A stretch of DNA of 29,605 nucleotides from Paramacrobiotus richtersi (Eukaryota > Tardigrada > Eutardigrada > Parachela > Macrobiotidae). Made by a program: the position numbers and the translations under genes. Location of the stretch: positions 1 through 29,605 of the forward strand of contig JAQGAU010000377.1 of assembly GCA_034698045.1 (NCBI GenBank), written 5' to 3'. The notes under the pieces are model-generated. The model did not search any database and was not told the origin of the DNA. It saw nothing but the letters and a program-made list of their open reading frames with translations. Below, piece by piece: positions 1 through 10,280 of this stretch (positions are counted from its first letter, which is position 1; every line of letters begins with the position of its first letter).

Positions 1-412
1 CAGGATCCGCTTTCTTCGGCTCAAAGGCCTTAAACAATGGAGGATAAGAGAAAACAAAATTGTTTTTATAGTTTGGCTGCCAAGAGAAAGCAGATCCTGG
101 GCCACAGTTTGACGGTCAGGGAACCACGAGTAAACGCAGAGCATTCCACACAGTTTACGTACCGAGAACGGTGATACATGCTACGCCAGTGCAGAAACAG
201 CCAAAACACAGGGAATACGAGGGCGGTTGCAGTGATGACTTGTTATCTTTGGGATTCTCTCCCAATCCTCCTCGAGCTCGATCGGACCCAGACTACTTTT
301 TAAAATTGCTCAAATAATTAGATGTCGTTGTGGAAAAAAACTCATCATTTTTTGCCTTTAATTTCTCGTGCGGCTCCCTTGTGAGCTCGAAGGTAAGGGA
401 ACCACAAAAAAA
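1..412. other. no confident gene
   Basis: No complete gene is visible. On the minus strand, positions 292 down to about 166 form an open frame that could be a further exon of the neighbouring 413-1177 gene. That gene contains a perfect GTAAGT donor at 447-442, in phase 0, and an AG at 294-293 would splice to this frame. The acceptor lacks a pyrimidine tract, so this is only a possibility. Confidence 0.25.
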
Positions 413-1177
413 TTATGATGCTCGAACTGTCAACTGGCCGCCACTTACGAGAGTCTGGCCGGATCTATTCCTGATGTCGCGATATCGCAACCAGTCACGC
501 CAATTGGGACCATTCTGTGCATCATATTTTCCATATTTGAAGAACGTCTCCAACCCATCAAAGATCCCCAGTATGGCCAACTCCTTGAACAACCCATGAT
601 GCACGTTGTTCAGCACGTGGGTGGCTATCATCCAGTAGTGGCGCTGTCGGCATTGGGCGTTAAAAAACGCGATCAACTGATCGTCCGATGGAAATGAGGC
701 GGCGACCTCAGCTGGCACTGCAACTAGCTTTCTCGAAAAGCGGCCTTCCTCTACTCTCAGACACGCCAGTCTCTTCTCGGTGGACCTCTTGCGGATCCGC
801 TGTTCCACAACGAATTCATTTAGCTCACGATCTAGCAATTTGACACGTATCAGACCAGCACAGTCAAGGAGCACTCCTGGATACCATTTCCACGGGTCCC
901 CAGGCTGCAGACGCACAAGAACCTCCACTGGAAGGTTCTCAGTCGCTGTCAGCAGCTTTTCATCGGTGAAAGGCATAATTCTATACAAGTAGTTGGCATC
1001 GTGGCGATGGTATACCTGGCCGAAGGGGATCAGTCTGGGGCCGGAAGGCTCAGTCCCTCCAAAATGCACAACAAGGGCCCCGTCCACAGCATCGACTACG
1101 CGTCCACTGTGCAGCAATCCATCGTCTCCGCGCACATCCACGCTATTCCAAGCAAATACCGCGCTGTCAAAGGGCAT
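413..1177 (-). CDS. unrecognised 254-aa protein, Tudor/agenet-like N-terminal region
   Basis: A single open frame of 254 codons. The start used is the first ATG (1177). The frame stays open upstream to 1238, but only with non-ATG codons. The N-terminal 100 residues read like a small beta-barrel chromatin-reader module (VFAWNSVDVRGDDG, then HFGGTEPSGPRLIPFGQVYH), with conserved-looking aromatic and glycine positions. A second similar block may follow (LVRLQPGDPWKWYPGVLLD). The middle is basic (EQRIRKRSTEKR). The C-terminal third is a mixed helical region ending in WRDWLRYRDIRNRS. No signal peptide or membrane span is seen, so a soluble intracellular protein is likely. The Tudor/agenet resemblance is by eye only and no function can be assigned. 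A GTAAGT at 447-442, 12 codons before the stop, may be a real splice donor, which would change the C-terminus. Confidence 0.6.
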   Translation of the reverse strand: MPFDSAVFAWNSVDVRGDDGLLHSGRVVDAVDGALVVHFGGTEPSGPRLIPFGQVYHRHDANYLYRIMPFTDEKLLTATENLPVEVLVRLQPGDPWKWYPGVLLDCAGLIRVKLLDRELNEFVVEQRIRKRSTEKRLACLRVEEGRFSRKLVAVPAEVAASFPSDDQLIAFFNAQCRQRHYWMIATHVLNNVHHGLFKELAILGIFDGLETFFKYGKYDAQNGPNWRDWLRYRDIRNRSGQTLVSGGQLTVRAS

Positions 1178-2176
1178 TTCAGTAACCAGCTTCGAATTCA
1201 ACAAACAGGAGGCGAACGCAGTGAAAGAATCGTCAGCTTACTCCTAGTTCTAGATTGCACACGGTACCAGATACCGAGCAAGCACGTGACTGAACAGCAC
1301 ACCACCATACAAGCAGGTCTGGCACCTGCAAGTTCAGTGTTCGTACCGAGGGAGATACTGTACGTACTGTACGTACTGTACATCGTATAACTACTGTGTC
1401 CCTGGATCAAGTGAGACTTCTGACCATAATATCTAGCGGTCGAGGTGTTGGCCTGGCTACTGGTCTTTAAGAATGTTTTATCAACACAATTAGTTCTCCA
1501 ACGCAAATGCTTCCGCTGTCAGTTGTTCGTGTGCGCACGCGTCTCTTTTTATTGTGGATTTGAAACTAGCTCTACTAGCTTTCGCCTTTCTCTAATGCAG
1601 TGCAAGTGTCTAACTTTTTCGACCGAAGCGAAGGTCTCTTGACTAATCGGATAGAGTTTCGCGTGTCTATTCCCGGTAGTGCTGCACTGCTGTATGATGT
1701 ATCAGATAGATATATGCCGGGCCAGTTCGCTTTTGATACAGACACATTCTCCGCTTGATAGTTTCTTATCAGTTAACAATCGCCGATGTCAGAACTACTC
1801 ATCACACACAGGGCGTAACCAATCTGCAGCTCAATACTGATGCCCTGACAGAGGAAAGAAAAAGGCACGCGGTTCATCTTCAACAAAGTTCGTGCTCTGT
1901 CTGTACTCCGCACAAATAGCGAGGTTTGCCCAATGTCCACTCCCCGTCGTTCATGGTACTAGCACAGTAGGGGGCGGTCGTTCGGGTGCTCTGTGCGCAC
2001 TAAACGGTTTTTTTGTCCATTTCGTTAGTCTGTATGGTGTACACATATCAAGAGCACGCACGGTCGTTCTCTGTACCTTGGTTTTATTGGACCGTATTTG
2101 CCGAAATTTATGTATAGCCATAGATCGGCATGTGATTGATTTGCGCTTTTTCCACACATGTTACCGTATTAATTTA
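1178..2176. other. intergenic, no gene recognised
   Basis: No coding frame with an ATG start, splice signals and protein-like composition was found on either strand. The one local structure is a short tandem repeat of TACTGTACG (about three units, 1356-1382). It is self-complementary and could form small cruciforms. Confidence 0.4.
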
Positions 2177-2530
2177 TGGAGCGCGAGGGCCGTCAAAAGG
2201 GTACAACTCTTTAAAGACTGCAACTTTGCGAAAGTTCTGCGAGAAGTGTTTAAAGATTTACTGTCATTCTTTAAAGATGACAAACGATCTTTAAACAATG
2301 CTTGCTTTACAGAAAGATCTTCTTTACGGTAAAGACTGCAATTTTTAAAGATTGGTGTCAATATTTAAAGACTGTTGTAATTCTTTAATGTGATACAGAA
2401 GTCTTCCAGAAGTTAAACAGAAAGAAAATTTAACTTTAAAGATCGGTGGCATATCTTTAACCACTAGCCGAACAGAGGTTTGCAAAAGTCTTTAAGGAGT
2501 TGTTTCACTTCTGACGGGTCTCGCGCGCCA
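2177..2530. mobile_element. 354-bp inverted-repeat transposable element (MITE) with TA duplication
   Basis: The two ends are imperfect inverted repeats of roughly 45-50 bp. The left end begins TGGAGCGCGAGGGCCGTCAA. The reverse complement of the right end begins TGGCGCGCGAGACCCGTCAG. Both continue into ACAACTCYTTAAAGACT. A TA dinucleotide flanks each side (2175-2176 and 2531-2532), the target duplication typical of Tc1/mariner-type elements. The interior is non-coding and full of TTTAAAGA-like motifs (about ten in 290 bp). There is no transposase, so the copy is non-autonomous. Boundaries come directly from the sequence; the superfamily is inferred from the TA. Confidence 0.7.
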
Positions 2531-3457
2531 TAGTATTTAGTGTACGTTTAGCTGTCAACTTTGTTGAACTTTGATTGGCATTCTTCAGCTATTGTTTTCT
2601 GTAGCAGTTAAATCACTACGATATGTTATACCTGGTGTTTCATCACAAATGTTGGGTACACCGACATAGAGATTTTCTCTGTTGAGTCGTTAAAATCCGT
2701 CAAAATCTGTTAACGTTTCTACTGGGATTGTTTTTGAATCCATGAACGGGCCTTTTTAGCTGTGTTTTATGCGTCTGTGTGTAACTTAAGAAATATCTAC
2801 AACTACAGTACAACGTTGTACGTATAGCTGCTGCATAAATACTTAAAAAAAGACAAAAAACTAGGTGGTTTAAAATTTAAAGAAATAAAAAAATTGAAGA
2901 TTGGCATGTTAAATGTTGAGTCATGCATCTACCATTCTCCTGCTTGGCTTCTGTTGGGTCCATTAACTGACAAGTGAGCCGTTTAGACCAACTATTTTAT
3001 TATTGCAACAGTCAGCAATTTTAGCTGCCCGCCACGAAAAGACAGAAAAAATTAATACCGGCAATTTTTTTTCATCTCGTTGTCAGTATGTATACCGGCT
3101 TTTAATGCCGTTTTTTCTTTTCATGTTCTGAATAACTTATGCAAGGAGTAAACTGTAAACATGATTAATTTGTAGGTTACTCGAAGCATTTTGACAACAG
3201 TTTCACGACAGACTTGCTCGCTGCGCTAGATCATTGCCAGCGATCAATCATTCATCTGTTTTTCAACCAAGGAAGTCAATGTTGAGCTCTGCAGTTTGTT
3301 CGACATTTCCGCATTACACCTACCGCAATTTGGCATACATATTGCCTGATTTCGATTGTAATTTGTGCCATACTTAAATTAAGCGCGTACTCGAGTTCAC
3401 ACAAAACCGCTATACAGATTCACGTTCTTCCAATTAAAACAATCACAGAATGTACAT
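2531..3457. other. intergenic, no gene recognised
   Basis: AT-rich sequence without a convincing reading frame on either strand. A short motif with TACCGGC occurs twice (about 3056 and 3091). Nothing else is supported. Confidence 0.4.
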
Positions 3458-5298
3458 TTATGGTCTTATGCTGTGGATAGGAAATCGTCGATGGTTAATC
3501 AGTGTTTGCGCTTGTGTGTGCAGCTTTTGCAGTCTCTGGCGAGTGAGTGCGGGATGAGGATTCTCACTGGGCTCAAAGATGTGCACCTTAATTCCCGCCG
3601 CTTCCGCCTTCACATCCTTCTTCTCTTCCTTCTTCACTTCAACAGGTTGGACTGCTTTAATCTCCTGGGGTGCGGCCTGTGCAGTCTTCATGATCGTGGC
3701 GGGCGCAATGCTCTCTTTCTTCGCAATGCTCGCTTTGTTTTGCGGAGCTGTAACAACATGGATGATTACACGTTGCTAAGGGCTATTTTGCCTAATCCGC
3801 TAAGGATACTTGTGCAGTTTGCTCATAACAATACTATGCAGACATTAGTGCACTTCGTAAGAATAGACTTGACAAAGAAATTGGTCTGTTGACTTATTGT
3901 AGCACATCGGACAACGATAAGTCTGTTCGATGCTACGGTAGAAAACTGCGGAAAAGTCGGTAAAACGAACAACAGACGAGCGTGTTGCATAACTGCATTG
4001 CTCTAATTACCTCTCTACAATCAGAAATTCCTAATTAATGATTTCGCCATTTCTGGTTTGAAAAACAACCGCTAACAACTGTTGAAAGTTACCCGAAGAA
4101 TTCGTCAAAGTTAATCCGAAATCTTACAACTTACTGTATTCTCGCCATTACACAGATTATAATTTATTTTTGATGTGCAGTTAATTGGGATGATTTAATG
4201 GTTGCCAACCAACAACTAACTCTTGTTAGCATTCGCTACTTGTATTAAAATTATTATAGCATAAACATTAAGCTTATCAATTTTTTTGAAAGAAAGTATC
4301 AAGGTCAAACAAATTTTTCAGCAGTTGATTAATCGTAAACTGTTTGTAATCTGCATGGTTGTGTGTTAGTTCAGAAAGTTTTCTAGTTGTATGTATACAA
4401 ACGTTATGACTAGATATCCCGAATACTGCAAAATGCACGTAACTTACTATAACAGCACCAGTTGCCGTCAAACGCAGCACAGTCCTTGGAAGTACTAATT
4501 TCACGATCACTGCATTTCGCGTCCAGATCGTCTGTGTTCAAGCACATGCCCTTTCCCGCGGAACTCCACTTGTCCGGCACACGCGCGGCCCCCTCAGATG
4601 TGAGCTTCACGTGCGTACGATCTACAAGAAACGATAACACATTCATATGTTTATGCTGGTTGAACTCAGATGTGAATGCAGCAGTTCTTTTTTACCGGGT
4701 ATCTATCATAATTATATTACGTACGTACTGTCTTTACACAAAGTATATATAAGTTACAGATAGATTTCCGTATATTCGATTACTTACGTATATATGTTAA
4801 AACATGTATTGTTAGTTCCTTATGAGCACGGTAAAAGACGTATACTCGTAATACGCATGTCTAGGCTGCACATGGTCTGGTTAGACATGTCACATTTGCA
4901 TACGTATACGAACACAATCAGTATCAGTCGTAACATTACTTCGAAAGATGGGAATCTCACAACGTTACTTACAAGAAAATTTAGTAGCAATAAAAGTTTA
5001 GTTTGTTTAATATGATGTCCTGTGTGTACATCATGGAAGAGAATGTAGCGCAACAATGCCGAGTTTTTTATAGCAACAGAATGTATAAACAAAATTTTCG
5101 CTATATTCTTGTATTTGAGTAAAGGTCTCTGCTAAAATGTACATAGTTTTCCTTCACACTTCATGCGCAGTTCTTACGTGCGGCAAGTTTAAGGGGTTTG
5201 AATATGGGATGCTCGAATGTGCCAAACTTGGGGAACTGTGCAGGGTGTGCCGAAATCATCGCTGCACAGGTGGATAACAACAAAACAAGCAAATGCAT
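3458..5298 (-). CDS. three-exon secreted protein, cysteine cluster plus Lys/Ala-rich tail
   Basis: Model: exon 1 5298-5178, exon 2 4621-4448, exon 3 3747-3458, giving 194 aa. Both introns (556 and 700 bp) are phase 1. The donors are GTAAGA and GTAAGT; the acceptors are TTTCTTGTAG and TGTTACAG. Residues 1-17 (MHLLVLLLSTCAAMISA) are a clear signal peptide, so the product should be secreted. Exon 2 carries five cysteines (GMCLN, AKCSD, KDCAAF, NWCC), an odd number, so one may pair between molecules. Exon 3 encodes a disordered or helical Lys/Glu/Ala-rich stretch followed by a basic C-terminus. The family is not recognised. The three exons lie in three separated open stretches whose lengths sum exactly to an integral frame, which strongly supports the model. 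Junctions are predicted, not confirmed by transcripts. Confidence 0.75.
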
Positions 5299-7200
5299 TG
5301 TGGCAATCCAACGATTCCAAATGCAACAATAAAACTCTCTCAAGCAGTAAAAAGGAAAAATTAACAATAAACTACACTTTTCACCGTAAAAAAATGCTCG
5401 TGCAGACAAAACGACTTTCAGATTAATCGGAGAATGCAATCAAAACTGTCATATATCGCCGTATATTAGTGCCACCGATTGCATGTACGCTGCGAACGCA
5501 GTAAACAGTCCAATTACTCTTATGGTGTTCATCGATTTCATCGAGCTATTTCGTCGACCGAACCGCTAATTATAAGTGGATCAACTCAATCAAAACGTTA
5601 TTTGAGTGATGTAACGCTGTACATGGATCTTTCGTTCCGGACATATGTTTTTTTGGTACCGAACTGCATGGAACATGTACGTTTATGTAATACTTGCTGT
5701 ACATTCATCAGCCGTGCATGATACCGTACGCGCGCTTGCCGGTCTAAAAAAAACTGTCTGGCTGAAGTTGTCGCGTGTACACTATAACAAGACAGAAATT
5801 ACCTCTAGTTTCACTTTCACTCGACATTTCACAATCCCAAACGAGAACAACGGAAGATAAACCGCGGAGAAAGCGGCATTCACGTATCCGATGTATCGAA
5901 TTGGTGGCAGCCGGCAGTTGTGATATTATGTTCAGCAGGATATTGGCGATTCTTTTAATTCTCTGTAATTGACAATAGCTTTCAAAGTTAGACAAAACTT
6001 GCCCACTGGAATCTACATATTTGTATATTTGAAATCATTATAAAAGCATCACAAGCAGGACCTTAGAATGCACAGGAAGTGTACATACAACTACTGCCGC
6101 GTTTCTGTTTAACAACTGCCTAACTAATAAATTTATGATGCTTAATAAAAACAGGCCATCGCGCTTTTGCCAGTTGACAGCTTTTTCAGCCTACAGACTG
6201 ATTTTGCGCTTCGTAAAAACAGGACCAAATGCCCAATAGTTGTGTTTCTCTCTGTTCTAAAGCTCGACATTGGTTCGTTTCTTTTCTTTGGTTTATTGTG
6301 CGTATTTCATTACCGAAAAGGCTCTGCTCGATCCTAACACTGGCATGCAGCACAGCAGTTTGAAGCGCACTGAGCAGAACATAATATAATTATTGTAGGA
6401 AACGCAAAACTACTGTATGCTTGACAGTACGATTCTATAAATTAAAGCAGCTCACCCCATCGCAGGATGCAACAAAAGAAAGTACTATAGTAGTTTTAAT
6501 CGTAGAATGTACAGTGAAAAAAGTCGGTTCACTTTGCAACTTCCTGTCGACTTTCTTCTGATCGCAGCGTTATCGATGGATTTGCATGAGATTCGAAAAC
6601 AATCTTTTAACTTATACAGAGGCGTTAATCAATGCACCGTTTTTAACTAAACTATGTTTTTTAGTTTGTACTACTAGAGAGCGGCCAGTTTGAGCGTTTT
6701 GCAGTTTCTTAGTTGATTAAATTAACGATAAGAAAACTGCAAAAAACATACCCTAGTTGTGCTGCTGGTACAGCTCACACAATTTACTATGTAGCTGGAA
6801 TATTAGTACCGGAAATGTAAAAGCACCGTACCAATATATGTAATGAATTAAACGCTAAAATATACGTTTATCAGTGTCGTAGTGAGACATAATCCTAGCT
6901 TTCAAAAATAGTGATCAGACAATTAAAAATGTAATTAACACAAGAGACGCCAAAAACTTACTGCACTGCTAGTTTCATATTGCAAGTTCGGTGGGTAGAC
7001 GAATGGTCTTTAATTACTACTTAATAACCTTGACAGGTCGTTGCCACATTTTCGGTAATACATATTTGCATTCTTGCATATTTGTCAGTGTTTTTAAAAA
7101 CGGTACCGTTTTAAAAGTGGTAAAATAATCTTTCGGTGTTGAAGAAGAGAGTTGACTCTGCTTGCCGATGCGGCGGAAAAAACATTGAGTAAGATTCTGG
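5299..7200. other. long stretch without a recognised gene
   Basis: No coding gene could be supported. One weak lead is a minus-strand ATG at 6978 with a GTAAGT donor five codons later, and a possible second mini-exon (6794-6752) preceded by a TACTAAT branch-like motif. No continuation was found. The first ~150 bp next to 5298 should contain the promoter of the secreted-protein gene, but no clear TATA box is seen there. Confidence 0.35.
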
Positions 7201-7221
7201 CGAGACAGAATCTGTTTATTA

Positions 7222-7285
7222 TTGGCCAGCGCGTTTGACCACACCTCCTATCGCCGGCCACTGGTCGGCGCCAGCCCTTTATAAG
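7222..7285 (+). promoter_or_regulatory. possible TATA promoter with inverted CCAAT box
   Basis: ATTGG (inverted CCAAT) at about 7222 is followed by a GC-rich stretch and TTTATAAG at 7278-7285. The spacing resembles an animal core promoter reading rightwards. No coding gene was recognised downstream, so its target is unknown and it could be chance. Confidence 0.25.
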
Positions 7286-7510
7286 CCACGCGCAGACCAC
7301 TGCAACTTCCAGTCGCTTCATCAGCAGCTGGAAATTTTCCCACCCGCCCACACCAAGGATATCTGGACCAAAGGGGATCTCCGGATTGTTTTATAAAACT
7401 GTTCCTGCATGTACTCGTAACTATAACTTAGTGTTGTTAGTACCTTGTGGCTTGTGTGGTTGATGTTGTTGTTGTTGAGGCTTACCTGCTTACATGCAGG
7501 CGTTTGTTTG

Positions 7511-7602
7511 TGCATTGTTCACTTCCTGGTAGATCGCTCGTCTACCAGGGAATTTTGTTAGTGTATTGTTTACTTGACGGTAGACTGTGTGTCTACCAGG
7601 GA
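7511..7602 (+). repeat. two tandem units, each a stem-loop
   Basis: Two copies of a ~41-bp unit, 51 bp apart. Each holds a GGTAGA...TCTACC stem around a 7-nt loop (TCGCTCG in the first, CTGTGTG in the second), followed by AGGGA. The first stem extends to CTGGTAGA/TCTACCAG. The stems are kept while the loops differ completely. A weaker hairpin (CCTGC-TTACAT-GCAGG) lies just upstream at about 7487. Confidence 0.6.
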
Positions 7603-7680
7603 TTTCTATTAAATCCATTCCCCATGCAACCTGCGTTTGTTTTCCCCTCGTCCAACGCAATATGCAATAATGGTGTAAAT

Positions 7681-7945
7681 TGAGTGGTCACGCCTGGAAA
7701 CGGTTTGTTCATCGTGGATGTTAAAACCGCTCAAAGGAAATCAATGGGATGCAAGTGATAATGTTTGATTCAAGTGCCTTGCCGACTAATTAAGGTGGTG
7801 GATGTTTGTTCACCTGACGGCGAAAATAGAGTGGCACTTCGTGCTTATAGTTCACTGCTTCGAATTACGATAACGAAATGATTACATCAATGACCACTCT
7901 CCAGGAACGAAATTAGTTTGTAGCATTTTCTTAGAACTCTAATCT
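7681..7945 (+). repeat. diverged second copy of the receptor-1 upstream region
   Basis: This block aligns along its whole length with 11841-12125 in the same orientation. Both begin TGAGTGGT, share CGGTTTGTT, GGAAATCAATGGGATGCAA, GTTTGTTCACC, CTTCGTG/TTTCGTG, CCAGGA.CGAAATTA, and end near AATCTG. The copy at 11841 lies directly upstream of receptor 1 (minus strand). No receptor coding sequence is found beside this copy, so it is an orphan duplicate of a promoter region or of a shared repeat. Confidence 0.65.
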
Positions 7946-8101
7946 GAGCTTGGTAAGAAGTTCCGATCGCTACGTCAGCACAGTAGCTCCGTCTCTCCTT
8001 TTCTTGATTGATCCTGTTGTGCGTTCTGTTCGATTCGATGGTGCATACATCGCTTCACGCTTCGCCTTACGCCTCAATGTCCAGCGCGTCTCAGTTTTTG
8101 A

Positions 8102-8371
8102 GCAGCAAGAAGCATTGTGGAAAGGGATGTATATCAGAGGGACACTGTTGAAATACATACTGACGATAGCCGATTCCTGTTCCTTCCCGCTACGAGCAGT
8201 TCTTGTTCAAAAGTTTCAGTTCCGGTTCATACTTCTGGTCCTAATGATGGTATTCCTTGCTACACACCATTCCTAATCCCTAATTACAGTTCGGGGCCAA
8301 AGCGCGCAGGCCTCGGCATGCGACAGCCATGCGAAAGCGCCATAACAGCGAGAGTGTTCGTTACTAAATAG
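8102..8371 (+). other. open frame with protein-like composition, unassigned
   Basis: The frame is open from 8102 to the TAG ending at 8371 (89 codons) without an early ATG. It reads as a Ser/Pro-rich hydrophilic sequence (FLPATSSSCSKVSVPV, IPNYSSGPKRAGLGMR). An AG after a T-run at 8105-8106 could be a splice acceptor. It may be a terminal exon, a decayed element fragment or chance. No family is recognised. Confidence 0.15.
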
Positions 8372-8809
8372 TAAAAGCGGTCACTGGAAGCTGGCGTAGG
8401 TGCACGGTACATGTGCAAGCGCCACCTAAGGCATCTTGGTGGCTGCAAATGTCTGTGGTGTTACAAGCAGTGGAGTCCGTCAAAAATTTAGCTACGGTTG
8501 CGCCCATTTCCGGGTTTTGCTAAATTGGAAAATGAACAAACGTGTCATAAACTTAGTCACTGAACAAAATGCAAGGAGTAGCTAGGTAAACCAGACAGCA
8601 GATAATCTCCCCTACAATGCCGTAAGCACAGGAGTTGTTACATTTCTCCTCGATAACCACTATACATTTACTTTACCACATCAGGATCACCAAGCCAAAC
8701 CTAAATTCGTTCTTCCCGCCCTTGGCCATTACCCTCGACAGCCACATTCTCCGCCACGTACTCTACGGACACCCCTACATAGGACACACGTATGCATAGA
8801 CCACAAATA

Positions 8810-9738
8810 CAGACCGATTACGCCACATTGTCCCACTTTTTTTGCGATTTTTTGTAAAATCAGAGAAGAGCGGGATTTTCATTCTGATACGTGCGATGGA
8901 AAGGACTTTCTTTTGGCTACATTTTGGCATAAAACGGTTGGGATCAGAGGAACTTTTCTGTCGTGGCACCATCTAGACCGCGGAGCACCGTGCGGGAGAA
9001 GCACCTGCGAAATGTTCAGCGCAGCCGGGTTTTTTCATTGAATAATTGGTCAGAAAATCCATTCGTTTTGAATCGATGCCGACTTATATTTCGTTTGTTT
9101 TCATAACATTCCTCTAGCCTAAAAATCATTTTCTGGCTCGCTTCGAAGCCATCTGCAACTTCTGTAGCCCCTCAAGGGGGAAGGGGCGAGGTCGAGCAGG
9201 AATCAGTGCTTGACCTCTGCTGGCGAGAAAGGAACGAAAAGTTTCTTAACAGAAGGCATACGGATATGCTCAGTCCGATGCTTTCAACTAGTTTTGGCTG
9301 TTGATCGAAGAAAATAATTCGTCGTCACAATATGGCGAGACCGGTCGGAAACCGTGTCCCAAAACTCAATGCGAGAATTTTTGCACACTTTTTAACAAAT
9401 TCCTTCTTTTGAACGGGATGATCAAACACCTTACACAAATTTATATGTGTAGCCTGCCATTTATTACTGATTTTAAAATTGTTCACAAGCAGTTCCAAAG
9501 GAATTGGAATTTCGGCAGTTTGCTTGAAGGAAAAATCGATGTTTTTTGGGAAAACTCGGGTCGTTTTACGTCACGCGTTCGTGTGCCTCAGGTTTTCAGG
9601 ATAAGCAGTAGCTATCACGCATAAACTGTAGTAAAATGATATGCGAACAAGGCAACATATGAGCAGAAGTCGTTGCGTCACAGCCGCCAGTGCTGTGAAT
9701 TTTCCCGTGAAGTGGGACAATGCGGCGTAATCGGGCTG
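8810..9738. mobile_element. 929-bp Tc1/mariner-type non-autonomous element
   Basis: The ends are 29-bp inverted repeats with two mismatches: CAGACCGATTACGCCACATT... at 8810, and the reverse complement of 9710-9738 reads CAGCCCGATTACGCCGCATT..., both running into GTCCCACTT. TA flanks both sides (8808-8809 and 9739-9740). TA duplication plus CAG-starting ends fits the Tc1/mariner superfamily. No DDE transposase frame is visible inside, so this is a MITE or an internally deleted copy. The right border also sits inside a perfect 10-bp inverted repeat (9732-9741 with 9751-9760). Confidence 0.75.
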
Positions 9739-9957
9739 TATATGCGGTAAATACAGCCCGGAAGTAAAGTAAAATGGGGTTTGCGCGACTCCTGGACTCG
9801 TTTTACGGTGTGGGCTCAGCGCTAACGAACCGTTGAAGATCATGAACTGCAGATTATCGAAATACACGCCTCCATGTAGGAAGACTCTCGATATCGAGAG
9901 GTCATCAGGCGGCGCTTGGATATCCGCGATTTTGGGACGACTATCCAAGGTACCCAT
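9571..9957 (-). CDS. weakly jacalin-like open frame running into the mariner-like element
   Basis: The ATG at 9957 opens a frame whose first ~70 codons look truly coding. It contains DLSISRVFLHGGVYFDNLQF followed by MIFNGSLALSP, which recalls the strand-turn pattern of jacalin-like lectin domains (SISxIxVxxGxxxDxIQ, then NGS). After about residue 73 (below 9739) the frame is transposon sequence and loses protein character. The gene is therefore probably truncated by the insertion, or is an exon whose donor was lost. TTATAAA lies about 25 bp upstream of the ATG. The jacalin assignment is visual and uncertain. Confidence 0.3.
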   Translation of the reverse strand: MGTLDSRPKIADIQAPPDDLSISRVFLHGGVYFDNLQFMIFNGSLALSPHRKTSPGVAQTPFYFTSGLYLPHIQPDYAALSHFTGKFTALAAVTQRLLLICCLVRISFYYSLCVIATAYPENLRHTNA

Positions 9958-10265
9958 TTATAAATGTTAGATTGTACGTTTATAAGAGAAGTCTGGTTTC
10001 TGTCAAATTTGTGCTCCACATAGTTGCTCGTTGATCATCTCTCACTTATGTTTCTCCTTACGAGTTCCACTTTCTTTTATGCCTGTGCCTTTTTTCCCAC
10101 TCGTTAAAGAAATGAGCCTGTTCATTAGTAAAGTTGTTCATAATCTGCATTAGTAGAGACACTACATAAACATTCCACAATGTAAATGCTTTCATATACA
10201 AACATAGTTTGCATGAACGTGCAAAATTGTTCGACAACATTGGGACCAATTCCATTTGTGATGGT

Positions 10266-10271
10266 TTTATT
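10266..10271 (-). terminator. polyadenylation signal of receptor 1
   Basis: AATAAA on the minus strand, starting about 10 nt beyond the receptor-1 stop codon (10283-10281). This implies a very short 3' UTR, in keeping with a compact genome. Confidence 0.55.
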
Positions 10272-10280
10272 ATGATAAAG

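Noticed and set aside
1892-2332. 146-codon plus-strand frame
   Set aside because: It has no ATG and runs into the inverted-repeat element; the composition is random-like.
6752-6978. Two mini-exons on the minus strand starting MKLAV, with GTAAGT and a TACTAAT branch-like motif
   Set aside because: No further exon with a matching frame could be found downstream, and the combined product would be about 20 residues.
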